NCBI GenBank assembly: GCA_027627225.1
Contig: CM051024.1
Span: 80,755,204 to 80,819,203, forward strand
Source: Congeria kusceri
Lineage: Eukaryota > Mollusca > Bivalvia > Myida > Dreissenidae
Direction: 5' to 3'
DNA length: 64,000 nt
Positions 22,790-35,549 of this stretch are shown here, in pieces (within the stretch, counting starts at the first letter, position 1; each line of letters opens with the position of its first letter). Under the pieces are notes generated by a model. That model was not told where the DNA came from. It did no database searches and worked only from the letters and a program-made list of their open reading frames with translations. The translations under genes were made by a program, and so were the position numbers.

Positions 22790-23075
22790 AATAGTAAGCA
22801 TCATACAAACGTCCACCATTCTTCTAATAAGTGCTAGAATCATACCGAAGTGAAACCGTTTCTGCAGAATGCAGTTTATTTTAAGAAGTATGCATACTTC
22901 CACCATTCTTCTCATCAGTGCTAGAATCATATAAACGAGCAACCTTTTCTGCAGAATGCAGTTAATTGTAAGAATTATACAAAATATCACCATTCTCCCC
23001 ATAAGTGCTAGAATCATATAAACGAGCAACCTTTTCTGTAGAATGCAGTTAATTGTAAGAATTATACCAACGTCT
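22790..23075. repeat. 87-bp tandem repeat, about three units
   Basis: Units share GCTAGAATCATA, CTTTTCTGCAGAATGCAGTT and CACCATTCT. Because 87 is divisible by three, the minus strand stays open (22,601-23,143) and reads as a repeated 29-residue block (INCILQKR...MILAL). This is repeat structure, not a supported gene. Confidence 0.85.
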
Positions 23076-23377
23076 GCCTTTTCAAAAGCAACCCGTGCAG
23101 TAATTTGCGAGAATATTATTCCGGTCTGCTTTGCGTATAGCATTTGTTACACAGCGTACTAATACATTCCATATTGAAGTAATACAGATAACCGATATTA
23201 TAAACTAAAGAATAGTACAATTTTAATTATCTTACATTTTCCCATGGCAATTAAACGGAAGATTTTATCGTGTGAATGTGCAACGACCAACGTGTTAGTG
23301 CAAGGGTTTAAATAATGACAATTCTTCTTATTTGAACCTAAGATAAGAAGCTCTTAACACTCTTAATCATTGTGGGC

Positions 23378-23499
23378 TCTGAAGTCATGTTGTAGACAGA
23401 CTGCTGAACACTAAAAGTAAATGTAAATTATTATTTACTCTGAAGTCATGTTGTAGACCGACTGCTGAACACTAAATGTAAATGTAAATTATAATTTAC
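23378..23499. repeat. 61-bp tandem duplication
   Basis: Two adjacent copies start TCTGAAGTCATGTTGTAGAC (23,378 and 23,439) and continue with GACTGCTGAACACTAAA. They differ at about four positions. Surrounding sequence from 23,150 to 23,770 holds nothing else recognisable. Confidence 0.85.
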
Positions 23500-23770
23500 A
23501 TCTTAAATGAAAGAATTCGACTTGCGTTACTTCGAAAGAAATCGACCGTCTGTATTATAACATGTAACAATAAAGGTACTTGTTTATAGGTCGTAAAATT
23601 TGCACCAATTTCAACGATGCTTTGATATATTTCAGAGTGAGTATTGTAAAACCTACATTTAATTTAATTATGTTGTCATTTTCACAACATGCTCGCTTTT
23701 TACTTGTATGTAATATAACGGCGCTTAACTTTCATCTCGTTTCTCATAGTATCTCGTAACCTGCTTGCAG

Positions 23771-23886
23771 GTGTACAGAGACTTACCCCCATAGTGTACA
23801 GTGAACCTTGCAGCGGAACAATCAACGACTCACGTCGGACCACGTTATTCCACGACTATGACAAAGTACAGCACTACATAAATGGT
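23771..23886 (+). CDS. Possible upstream exon of the DUF1647 gene
   Basis: A good acceptor (CTGCTTGCAG, ending 23,770) opens a frame that reads VQRLTPIVYSEPCSG and continues through RRTTLFHDYDKVQHYING. No strong donor is evident; the end given is a weak guess at GGTATT. It lies on the same strand about 1 kb upstream of the DUF1647 exons and could supply part of the N-terminal region. I cannot recognise the sequence, and splice evidence is one-sided. Confidence 0.25.
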
Positions 23887-24871
23887 ATTGCTGTCAAAGC
23901 CTTATTTCTTATAAATACAAATACTCATGCCTCAAAAGCGGATAAGATCACAATTGTATTATTACAGGAAATATCCGCAATAATAGGCCAGAGACTTAAT
24001 GCCAATGTGGTTGACCAGAGTGGAAAATACAACTGAAATCACTATTTTATTGGACATCACTTAGGCCAAAAGACACTGTGCAAAAAACATTGAAAACAAT
24101 AAACATTAAACCACAATGTATTTAAATCTAGGGCCAATATGCATTGGAAACTTCCAGTCAATACACATGCAATCTTTACTCGATTAGATCTAGAATCACT
24201 ATGTCAATGAACGTTTAAAACAATCCGATTAAATTCAGTGTTGTTATTAATTACTAATTTATTTAAATATATACACTTGTCGTACGAATGTTCTGTAAGA
24301 GGTTATGGCACTGTAGCATGGTCGCCACCACCAAATGTGTTTGCCTTTATATGTTTTCACTAAAGGCCGCTGTAGTACATGGTTGGCGATAAATACAGGA
24401 CATAATTATGGGCTGCCAAGAGTGTTTTCCAACATTTATTAAAAGTCTCCTGATGCTGACCCCTTTTGTTACATCTAATTCATTATGATCTCTTTGGCTG
24501 CAAAATCTATTCTGATCACAATTCAGAAATAAAGTACAACATCATGTCCTCTACTATCCCGTTGACCGGTCTGGCCGAGTCCGTCGCTAAAGATGCGGAC
24601 CGTCTTTTATGAGCGTATACGGTATATGAATAAATAAGTTATCATATTCATACCTTGTTTTCCGTATAATACAGCCTTTACAAATACTTTTATCATACGC
24701 ATGTGTAAGATAACATTTAGATCGTTTTTATTAGCTACACATTCTTTGATCTGTTGGGAAATTTATAATCCTTTTTTTTTTCGTTTAAAAGCATGTGATC
24801 AAAGGGCTCGCTTACTAAAAATTCCTGAAATCGTTTAATAAATTATGGTATGAAATGACAACTCTTGTCAG

Positions 24872-27800
24872 ATCCTATATATCTTACACATTTCTATCAT
24901 CCAGTATTTATTTGCCAGACTTATTCGGGAACTTGTCAAACATAAACGCGCTACCTAAAGACGCTGATCCAGTGTTTATAACTGGAGTTTCGTCTAATCA
25001 CTTGCACGAGTCCCTAGACATGTTCGAGAACTTCAATTCCGTGGTGAGGACAATGAAACCAAAACTGAGAATGATATTTTATGACTTGGGGCCTCAAGCT
25101 GGCGAACCAGAAAAAGTAAGGCTATCATATTGTTTCTTAAACATCTTAACTGAATGTTATTACTTTACGCCTTCAATTTTAAAAACACAATACCTTGTGC
25201 CAAAATCAGAACACTTTAAAATGATAATTATGTATAATTTAAAAATAAATAAAATATTTTAAGCACCCTATTTCTTTTCTTTATTTCAATTATCGACGTT
25301 TCCCGTGATTTTGTCTGGAATAACATTTTGTAAGTTAATTGTAAACGGATTGGTCAATGATAGTATAAATACTTTTCGAAAGATCGATTACATTGAAAGA
25401 TATAATAAATCACAAAGATGCAATTATTGGTTGGAAGGATTGAAAGCGTCATTGTGTAATAGATCGTTTCAAATTCTGTAACAACTATGTATTTCGGATC
25501 CGCTACCTTTTTGGCTTCTTTATTTAAAATGTTTTAACCATCAGCGATACTTGTAAAGTTGCCAATCTAAGATTATAATCCTTAAATGTTTTCTTGACTA
25601 GTTTCCTAAAATTCAATGTGCATGTTTTGTCATAATTATAATGTTTCAGTCTTTCAGTCAATTCTGAGTTTCGGTGTTTTTTTGTTTCAGGGAGCTCAAT
25701 TTATAATACATTTATACGATGTTTCGCTTCGTTTTTTATGAAAATGAGTTTTCTTTGAACAATGTGGCTAAGGTATAATATAACTACCTTGCAACATTTT
25801 GTGCGTGTTTCAAACCACAAGTCAAATGTTTCTATCTATGTTTAATGATTAGGTCAACTGTTCCACATTGATAGACGAGCCCTTTATTAATGTCGTCCTA
25901 TTTTAATTCGCTTTGTTCACCTATTTGTTTCTAGATAAAATCAATATGTCAGTGTGAATACAGACTGTTCCCATTTGAAAGGTTTCCAGATCACGTGAAA
26001 CTCCTCAAGGGCTATGCCTTCAAACCATTGGCGATAATGGTAAGGATGTAATGGTCTTATCAGATGTAGATGACTATGTCCCAAGCTCCCATTTAACTAT
26101 TACACATGCAAGTAACAATCAAACTTTATATGTAATTTTTAAATAAACCTAACTGAAAAATACTGCGAAATATTTAACAGGACATAGAAATTAAAACGCA
26201 CTTTATATGTATGTTAACCAATGACATGTATAATCTAGGTGCATTTGTTATCGTTTACGATGTATACATATGTGTCATTGTAATGCCCCATCTCCAAAAT
26301 TGGGGAGCATATTGTCACCGCTTAGTCCGTCCGTCCGAATTCTAATTTAACTGACATTCAGTTTGTCTGGATAATAAATACATTCTTTCTGCCCATCCTT
26401 CCTTCCGTCTGTTAGGTATTTGGTTTCACGTGATTTCAGGCAGAAATGACTACAATTCAATAAATCTAAAAATAATGCCTCATTCCATGCAAAAGGACAT
26501 GCGTATTTTTATCAAAAGTTATTGCACTTGGAGTACTATCATGTCCGCGATAGTTATCAGGAACCAGCGACTCAAGTTAAAGAAAACTTAATGTGCAACA
26601 TACCGACCAAGAGAACACGCACATATTCGTATGACGTTTCGGTCTTTAGATTTATCTTTGAGTTACTGCCCTTCGCTAATACTGTAGCTTTATTTCCGCC
26701 TTAGATCCCATGAAACTGAAATCCAATTAAACTTTATATGAAGCATCTCTACTACGACGACATGCTTTATTTATCATGGAGTTATGGCCCTTTTATAAGC
26801 AAATAACACTTTTCTTTTCCGCTCAAACTCGCATGACCCAACATTTATTAAATTTTGGGTTCACTGTGCAGCATCCTGACTATAACGCATATTGTTAGGT
26901 CGTTCTGGTCTTATGCTTTATCATGGATTTATTTTCCTTTGATAATAAAATGATGTATCTTCATTTTCGCGCTAGATCTTAAGAACTAATGACTCAAATT
27001 CAACAGCCGGAAACATGGTGCTTTATGTGCACCATCCATACTATGACGACATACACATACGGTTAGGTCGCTCCGGTCTAATGAGTTATCATGGAGCTAT
27101 TGTCCTATGATGATCAATTTCTTCATTTTCGCACTATAACTCAGAAAATAAAACTTACATTCAATGTAGCTGCATGTTCAGCATTCCAATCAAGAGGGCG
27201 AGCGCATTTATCCCGTTTAGTGTAATGCATCATGCAGTTATTGCCCATTGATATTAAAATGATATGTATTTTCATTTCCGCTCTTTCCCTTAGAACCTAT
27301 AAATAACTTAAATTCAATAATTGATGCATGATGAACATTATTAAAAGATCTAAGGTTATTATGATTAATTGTAACTATGTTTCTATTGTTTACCACTTCA
27401 GATGGTATTGAAAGAGTATCCCTTCGCCTTGTGGATGGATTCATCTATACGTTTTAAGCAATCCAACATATCTCGACTGTTCGACATGGCACGGCGCCTC
27501 GACGTAATCTGCGTGGCCGGTGGCGGCTCAGTCGCTCTTCGAACACTTCCAGCGACGTTTGAATATTTTGGCGAGCAACCATGCACTTTCAGAAACCTGT
27601 CAGAAATTCAAGCTGGATTTTCGATTTCGCGAACAACAGCATTTGTTGTAGAGAACATACTTAAGCCTTGGATTGCGTGTGCCCTTTTGATCGATTGTAT
27701 GGTTCCCCACGATGGATGGCGCAAGTATTTTGATTGTGGTCGTAATGGCAATGTTTATGGTGATTGCCATAGATATGATCAGTCCATATGGAGCATATTG

Positions 27801-27893
27801 CTCTACCGTGCATACGGCTATGATGTCTTCAAACGCATGCAAAGATTCGAAGGAGAATTTGTGAAGCTGCCTTGGCTTCAGATAAATTTATAA
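24872..27893 (+). CDS. DUF1647-like putative glycosyltransferase, three visible exons
   Basis: Exons are about 24,872-25,115, 25,935-26,039 and 27,402-27,893, with GT-AG borders and phase-0 joins. The product includes DPVFITGVSSNHLHESLDMF, then CQCEYRLFPFERFPDHVK, then LKEYPFALWMDSSIRF, and ends with the MVPHDGW, CHRYDQSIW and ILLYRAYGYDV segments. These match the DUF1647 family as I remember it, with the DSSIRF-type motif that probably serves as a GT-A style Asp motif. The family is expanded in molluscs and nematodes and is thought to include secretory-pathway glycosyltransferases; the substrate is unknown. The N-terminal signal-anchor exon is not identified, so the gene may be partial. The first exon start is uncertain, since an alternative acceptor lies at 24,904. 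Three remnants of the last exon exist in the window including this intact one. Confidence 0.72.
26280..27250 (+). other. Long intron of the DUF1647 gene; diverged tandem-like repeats
   Basis: The last intron (26,040-27,401) contains loosely repeated units of about 150-180 bp that share ATCATGGAGTTATGGCCC-like and TTTTCATTTTCGC(T/A)C-like segments. They lie near 26,640, 26,780, 26,930, 27,090 and 27,240. No gene is seen inside it. Confidence 0.5.
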
Positions 27894-27899
27894 ATAATT

Positions 27900-29430
27900 A
27901 GGATTAAAACAAAAATTAAGTATCTGGATAGATAAGTTTACTATATATACTCGGTTTTGGCTTTTAATATTATGCCAAAATTTATTAATCCATTATTTAT
28001 GCAAACTAGTTGTTATTAAAGTGCTAAAATAGTTTTGTTAAACTCAAGCAAAGAAAGATTGTATTCCAATCCAAACCAAATGAGTCCACCATTCTCGTGT
28101 ATAATTGTTTATTCAGATGTGAAACGTGTCATGCAGTCATTTTTGACATACCATTATACGGATTTTAGACTGACAAACAGCTGTCTGATATATTTTGCTA
28201 AATCATGCATCTATGTTACTCAATGTTTAGTTGTACGTCATTTTACTTCAAATAAAAACACCTCATATATTACAAAGACGATGTTTTTAAATATTTACAT
28301 AAACTCTCACTTTGTTACTGTTATGGCGTTGCATAGTCGTTCAACTTTGTTTCGTTTTGAAAAAAAAAACGCTGTTCTATTATTAGCTCCGCGCGAGGGT
28401 GATATGAAAAAATATTACCCTGTGGTATAACTGTTGGTCTATGGAAAAAAAGCACAGAGAGGTCACCTGAGGTGTAATAATAAAGAGTATATCCCGCTCG
28501 GTGTGTATTACATTCCAACGCCATGACATATTAAAATTATACAGTGAAGGGTATAGGGGATTTTACAATGTGAAAACGAAGTGAGGTATAATAATATATT
28601 TGACAGTTACCACAAGCGTCTCAATCGTAAACTTATTTAATACATTTTAGTTAGTTACTTTATCAAACCAAAGTGCTCAGTACAAACTTTTGCAGTGATG
28701 CATTGTAAAGCAACTCATGATTATGTCTGATTATCTGATAGTGCTTTTAGTGGCAAAGGTTTCAGTTGTGAATACATAGCTGTAGATGTCAATGACAGAA
28801 ATGCATTGTCGGTTATAATTGTACTAATTTAAATATGCAAAGGCAATTGGAATGACTGTGTAGAAATGCATTTGACTTATATTACAAAGCTGACGATAAA
28901 TGCATATCAAAACTTTGAATAAGCAAAAGAAACCATAGCGTCTATTATTCATACAAACATGCATGTTTTTATGAAAGGGGAACTTTTTTTTAAAATACTG
29001 GCACCAAAGGCGAAAATAGATAATACGATAATGACAAACAACGATGAATTCTGCCAAAAGATAAACTGTCTTAAGCGTCAAAATGATATCAACAGACGAT
29101 CTTAACAAATATTTAGCGCCACATAAAAGATTAAGTACAAAAACAAGACTCGGCAAAGAGATACAAATGATAAACAAACACAACAAATGTTCTTGAAAAA
29201 TGAGAGACGGATTTAAATAATTAAATTAACAAAGCAAAACATGTAAAAATCAATCGTTTACCACGAGGTCATAACGTTCTGACAAAACAGACATTGAAGA
29301 AATTGAAAACCTCTTTTTGAAAGGACAGGTAAACAATAATTACAACTTATTTCTAGAGCTGGTACGAATTTTTCGGTGTATTGATAAATCGATGGTAAAT
29401 GACCCGATTTGAATGTCGATACTAACCAAC
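27900..29430. other. Non-coding stretch with a dispersed repeat at 28,485-28,600
   Basis: No gene is recognised. TATCCCGCTCGGTGTGTATT, followed by CCAACGCCATGACATATTAA, is a diverged relative of 3,600-3,705 and 45,300-45,410. A sub-part at 29,370-29,435 (ATCGATGGTAAATGACCCGA, GTCGATACTAACCAAC) is related to the copy-B-only block at 48,237-48,300. Confidence 0.45.
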
Positions 29431-29538
29431 AATTTCTGTGAAATCCTGTTTCTGCCATTTTAATTTCGAACTGTACTTGACCGCGACGATGCGACAATTT
29501 AACGTTATAATCTGCAGATCTGGCACTTAGAAATTTTA

Positions 29539-29586
29539 TAGACACACGAAATTTGGACGATAATTATCGTCCACATTTTGCGTGTC
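29539..29586. repeat. 48-bp hairpin centred on GATAATTATC
   Basis: TAGACACACGAAATTTGGAC, then GATAATTATC, then GTCCACATTTTGCGTGTCTA form near-perfect 24-base arms with about three mismatches. The same centre sequence recurs at 34,602-34,613 and 34,664-34,675. Confidence 0.85.
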
Positions 29587-29949
29587 TATGCAATTGTACA
29601 CGGCGACAATTATCGCCATCAACTCCAATCGTCGCTGTGTAGCACACAGCGATGATTATCGTCCAAATCTCGCTTCGTCGCATCCTCGCGGTCTGGCAAA
29701 CAACGATAATTACCGCCCAAATCTCGCTTCGTCGCATCTTTGCCTCTGGCTTTACGCACGAGACATTGTTGCATTCCGCACCGTCATTATTTTATATCTT
29801 ATGTCAGCAGTGCGGAACAGTGTGATTAGTGACTAGTGACAATTAGCTACGGTGGTAAATAGCTACAATGGATAATAGAGGATTAAGTTTTGTTTCCGAA
29901 TAATACTAGATTAGTATTTACAGTTACGCGTGAAGAACACCTATGGGAA

Positions 29950-32900
29950 AAAGTAAGGGTAAACGAGCGCCGTAATCTCCAGTTTATAACAGTGAACTTA
30001 AAAGGCAAGTAATGTCAAACAGTTACAGTTCCCCTCCCATTCATAGTTCACCATAAGTTGGCGGTCAGTACTTATACAGCCCATACAATCACAGTATGGT
30101 ATACCAAATCAGCCAAGGTTCCCCGTCAATGTCACAGCTACTTTATTCCGGAACTCCTGTACCACCGCGTACCCCAAGCTTTCCCATACAACAGAGCGCT
30201 CCCCCGGATAATCCAATCCTGTACAGTGTTCTTTTGAAGCTTGATGCAACGGACAATTGTCAAACAAGCATTGTTTCCAAGCTTGACTCTATTAAAAATT
30301 CTGTAGTTTCTCTTACACAACAACTTGGCAAAGTCGAATAAAGAGTATCTACACTAGAAACCTGCCTCGCTGATGCCAATAACAAACTAACTGATATCGA
30401 AAAGAAGCCGACATTTTGATTCAGACTTTTGCAACGATTTTGCCAAAAAATACACAATGCTTGAAAACCAGATACAACATGAAAAGCTTGAAAATGTGAG
30501 CTTAATTAATGATAATAAAGTTATGAAATCCAATTAAGACAGTGCACGAACAGAACTTATCGATTCACAAGCCCGCTCCATGCGGGACAATTTGTTGTTC
30601 TTTAATTTTGAACATGGCAAAAGTGATGAGGAACGCCGCTCTGAAGTTTGTCGTCAAAAAATTCTTACTTTCATGAAGAGGTTTTCAATATTATAGATGC
30701 CAAAAATAACATAAAAATTGACCGTGCACACAGGGCTGGGCGCTTCCGGTGTAACAAGCAAAGACCTATTGTTGTTAAATTTAACTATTTTCAGGACAAG
30801 GTTGATGTTAAGCGGGTCTGCGCAAAGCAAGATGTTACTTCAATCCGGGTTGCAGACCAGTTTCCAAAAGAGATCCAGGAAAGGCGCAGAAAACTCATTC
30901 CATTCATGAACAAGTGTCGCAGTGAAGGTAGATTTGTAAACCTTAACTATGATAAGCTTTATGTTGACAATAAAGTATACACCGCTGACACTGTTCCGAT
31001 TGTTGAGCGGTCAGCCGACGAGCCAATGAGAACGAGTGATGCTGCGACCCGACCTTTGGAAACAGAGCAGAGACGGCTACTTGTATTGCAGTGAAATGTG
31101 CAGGGCAAGGCGAATAAAATTTCTGACTCTGAATTTCTAAATCGTATTTCCGATTTTGATATTTTAGTGTTCTGTGAAACATGGACTAATAACCATTCAA
31201 TAGTTAACATTAACAATTTTGATAATTTGCACTGTCCAAGACCTAAACATTTTAGTGGTGGAATTATTATATACTACAAATGCTTTCTAAGAAATCATAT
31301 TGCGATTGTATAAATCAATCCGAATGGATTATTATGGTTTAAATTGAGTACAGGAACAGATAGGGATATATTCGTTTGTTGCAGCTATAGCCCGCCAGAA
31401 GACTCTACTGTATATACAAGTGTTTCTTCGCCTTTATATAACTTTGACTTTTGTGAACAAATTAATTCAGATATTAGAAAGTATTGTACCATTAATAATA
31501 TTGTTTTAATAGGTGATTTAAACAGTAGGGTGGGTCTTACATCAGATTTAAGAGGAGATATTAATTTAGGTAGTTTTATTGAACTCCCCATGTATGATTC
31601 GTCTTATGAATTACCAAAACGTCTCAGCTTTGATAACAGTGTTAACGGTTTTGGTAATAAGCTATTACATTGTTGAAAGGATAATTCTATTATCATTGTT
31701 AAGACAGACTTGACAATGGCAAATACACCTTTCATAATCCGACTGGTTAAGGCTCAAGCGTTGTTGATTATGTTATTACAAATACCAACATATTTAGTAA
31801 AATGACGTCATTTGTTGTTCATGATATAACAGACATCTCTGACGATTGTCCGGTTGAATTTACAAGGAATTTAGATTGCTGTATTGCTGTTATTAACGAT
31901 AATGAATATATCGAACAAGTCATGTGGGGCTCCCATAGCCCAGATACATTTGCCAACCTTTTAGAAAACAATAGAACTATGCTTGATATAATTCAAAATG
32001 AACTGCTTTCAGGTAAACTTGATATAAATACATGTATTGAATCATTGTCTTAGATGCTTTTTGATATCTCGTTTTCGAAACATATTATTCAACTAAAATT
32101 AAAAAATCACTATGGTTTAGTGATGCATGCAGATCATCTAAAAATAGATTCTTAACTGCCAAAATAACTTTTAAAATTAATCCTACAGAAAATAATAAAA
32201 CTGCTTTTATACACAGAAGAATTATAATAACGAAAACAATACACTGTCTAACATGTATAAAAAAAATTCTAAGAATTTTTGGAAGTACATTAAACAATTT
32301 AGTAAGAAAACTAGTGTGAATCCAACAGATGTTTCATGTTTAAAAATATTTCAAACTTTGTTAATGTTTCGGCTATTCATACTGAAAATGTTAATGAGAT
32401 AGATATAAATATTGATGAGTTAGATATAGATTTTGTAATAGATGAAGTGGAAAAAGGAATATCATTGCTTAAAAGAAATAAAAGTTGCGATCTTGTTGGC
32501 AACGTCTGTGATTTTATCATAGATGCGAAACATTTTATTGCAACTTATCTTGTTGTAATTTTTAACTATATTTTTAATAATGGCAGTTATCCAGATGCTT
32601 GGTCCAAGGGTGTACTTGTACCTATTCATAAAAAGAGATATACCAAAGATCACTATAATATTATAGGGGCATCACTTTGATCAATATGTATGCAAAATTA
32701 TTTTCCTTATTACTTAGAAACCGCATAAACAGATGATGTGAAAATAACAATACATGTAATGATTCTTAATTTGGGTTCAGAGATAAGCATAGTACAACTG
32801 AATGCATTTTCATTTTGCATTTGATCATCCAGAAAGTTCTAACGTCTAATAACAAATTATTTTGTGCATTTATTGACTCTGACAGGCTTTCGATACCCTA

Positions 32901-34375
32901 AATCATGATATTCTATGGGTAAAACTTGTAAAATACGAATTGAATTGTAAAATCATAAATCAAAAATATGATAAAGTATATTTATGCAAATATTAAATCT
33001 TGTGTCCGATTTACTTCTGACATGTGTTATTCAGAATTATTTGACATATCACTGGGTTTGAAACAGGGTGAGCCCCTCTCTTTCCGTTTTAGTTATACTT
33101 TTTATTAACGACATTACTGATTATATTGATGTTTTAAGTTTATCGGACCGAGATATTGAACAGTTGTCATTTTATCTTGTTATTTGCTGATGACATAGCG
33201 CTTTTTACAACTAATCCGATAAGTCTTCAGGCACAACTTAACAGCATATCGCAATACTCGACATGTGGTTTAAAAATTAATGTTAACAAAACTAAGATTT
33301 GTATATTTGAAAAACGTAGGAGTCGCCATACTTACCAGTGGGTTATAAATCAGCAACCTTTCGAAATTGTTGACAGCTTTTGCTACTTGGGTATTATGTT
33401 TTATTACACTGGAAATATGCGATAAGCCGTGAAAGCTCTGTCTGATCAAGCCCTTAAAGGATACCATAGTCTTCTTTGCATATTTAATAATGTCAAAATA
33501 GATATTAAGACTAAATTACACTTATTCGACTGTATGATTTTACCTATTATTTTATACGGTTCAGAAATATGGGGAATATATAACTTTGAACAAATTGATG
33601 CTTTACATTATAAATGTCTTAAAATTGTTCTTGGTGTAAAACAGTCAACCCCCAATATGGCCGCATTAGGATAAACTGGCAGATATCCGTTATCGGTATT
33701 GTGCAAGGAAAGATCTCTGAAATGTTACATAGAATTAATGAAATAATGTTAATGTTAACATCAATACTTTTGCTATTCTTAGACAACGGACTCGTGACCA
33801 ATTTTAACAAACATGGTTAGAATCCAATATGCCTAAATTATTCCATTATTGCAAATTTAAAAGTGAATTTGAATACGAACACTATTTAGACTATGTATCG
33901 CATGCTTAATCTAGAATATCTCTAACACGATTACGTCTGAGCTCACATAACTTACACATTGAAACTGCCAGGTATACACATACAGAAAGGAATAATAGAG
34001 TGTGTAGATTGTGTTCAACAAACGTTGTTGAATCCGAATACCATTTTTTATTATGCTGTAATGTTTTTACAAACATAAGAAAAAGTGTTCGAGGTGATAC
34101 TTCCTGGCCTTCTATAAATATGTTTATTTATTTTATGTCATCTAAGTCGAAACGAAAAATTAGACATTGCTAAGTACTGTTATAATGCAATGCTTTGACC
34201 GTCATGAATTGCTCTCTGTCTGAATCTATTTACTATATTATGATATGCTCTGTTGTATTGTATCTCATAACATTGTATTTATATATGTATCCTTGTGTGT
34301 CTTGGCCATAATGTTTATGTAACTTGTAAATGGCCCAAGGCAATGCTTTTGCCAATAAACGAACGAATTATTGTA
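29950..34375 (+). pseudogene. Decayed non-LTR retrotransposon (LINE) with ORF1, endonuclease and RT remnants
   Basis: An ORF1-like part at 30,096-31,094 includes KIDRAHRAGRF and QERRRKLIPFMNKCR, as in L1-type ORF1 RNA-binding proteins. An endonuclease part follows directly at 31,098-31,676 (DILVFCETWTN, CCSYSPPEDS, LIGDLNSRVG). The RT part at about 33,050-33,674 has LLFADDIALF (the FADD catalytic box), GLKINVNKTKICIF, VDSFCYLGI and ILYGSEIWGIYNF. A 3' end CAAGGCAATGCTTTTGCCAA then TAAACG lies near 34,340-34,370. Many stops and frameshifts break it, so it is dead. The family is not determined. The 5' limit is approximate. Confidence 0.82.
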
Positions 34376-34945
34376 TACCCGCGCACCTTAAGACGGTGTC
34401 AGAGTAAAAATGTCATAGACACCGACGAAGAAACTGTCATTCATATTTTTTATATTATTTTAATTGCAACTGCGGGAAATTGTAACCGGTGTAAATACCA
34501 AACTCTACCCGTACACTTTATCAAGGAAATTTCATCCTACCAACAGTTAATCACGGGGCAAAGATGCGACGATGCGACGATGCGACAGTGCGACATTTGG
34601 GCGATAATTATCGCTGTGTACAAGACCGCGACGACGCGGACATGCGAAAATGCGATATTTAGGCGATAATTATCGCTTTATATCAGACCGCGAAGATACG
34701 AGGATGCAAAAACGCGAAACTTGGACGATAATTATAGTCAAAATTTCGTGTGTTGACGTTTTCAAAATGCGAGATCTGCAGATTATAAAAATGAAAACGT
34801 CGCATTATCGCATCATCGCCGTCTTGTACAGAGTGAAATTTTCACTGACGAAAACAGGATTCCGTTAATTTCTATTCGCAGTTTTTACAGAAATACGCTA
34901 AGAAGAAAGTAACTGCTACACAAATAGCACAATTATATGCCCAAG

Positions 34946-35548
34946 AGTTGTTCTGCTATTTTGCTAGAGTTGTTCTGCTATTCTGCTGGAGCTATTATTC
35001 TATTCTGCAGTTGTTATTTTGTTATTCTGCTGTTCTGTTGCAGATGTTTTAATATTATGAACTGCAGTTCAGCCGAAGTTGTTCTTTCAACAGACTTAAA
35101 TGAGTTACTAAATTATTTAAGCAATAATGGTAATATTTGTGTCGAGTTATAGGTTTTATTTGATATGCAGTTGCAATGCATAATTAACAAAAATCATACA
35201 GAAGTTTGTCTTTTAATGGGGTTGCGCTATTCAGCTATTCTGCTATTCTACTAGAGTTGTGCTTCTATTCTGCTGGAGTTGTTCTGGTATTCTGCTGGAG
35301 TTGTTCTGCTATTCTGCTGTAGTTGTTCTGCTAGTCTGCTATTCTGTTGGCGTTTTTCTGCTATTCTGCTATTCAACTGGAGTTTTCTGCTCTTCTGCTG
35401 GAGTAGTTCTGCTATTCTGCTGGAGTAATTTTGCTATTCTGCTGGAGTTGTTCTGCTACTCCCATTCTGCTGGCCTTTTTCTGCTATTCTGCTGGAGTTT
35501 TTCTGCTATTCTGCTATTCTGCTGGAGTGTTCTGCTATTCTGCTAGCA
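34946..35548 (+). repeat. TTCTGCTATTCTGCTGGAG minisatellite in two blocks
   Basis: Imperfect 18-21 bp units built from GTTCTGCTATTCTGCTGGA fill 34,946-35,042 and 35,223-35,548. About 180 bases of unrelated sequence lie between. Open frames reading (LLFCWSC)n are by-products of the repeat. Confidence 0.9.
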
Positions 35549-35549
35549 T

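Larger units (their letters stand above)
29440..34862. mobile_element. Inverted-repeat (foldback-like) element enclosing a decayed LINE
   Basis: About 300 bases at 29,440-29,760 reappear, inverted and diverged, at 34,555-34,862. Shared order from outside in: AATCCTGTTT, a GCGACGATGCGAC-type tract, TTATAATCTGCAGATCT, ACACACGAAATTTGGACGATAATTATC split here as ACACGAAATTT and GGACGATAATTATC, then repeated units of GATAATTATCG plus TCGCATC(C/G)TCGCGGTCTG. The space between holds a LINE, probably inserted later. No transposase is seen. Outer target duplications are not identified. Confidence 0.6.

Noticed and set aside
28035..28430. 131-codon open frame on the plus strand
   Set aside because: It is AT-rich, with no recognisable domain, and overlaps a region related to dispersed repeats.
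34937..35546. Cys/Leu-rich small proteins (LLFCWSC repeats)
   Set aside because: They are a direct translation of the TTCTGC minisatellite.
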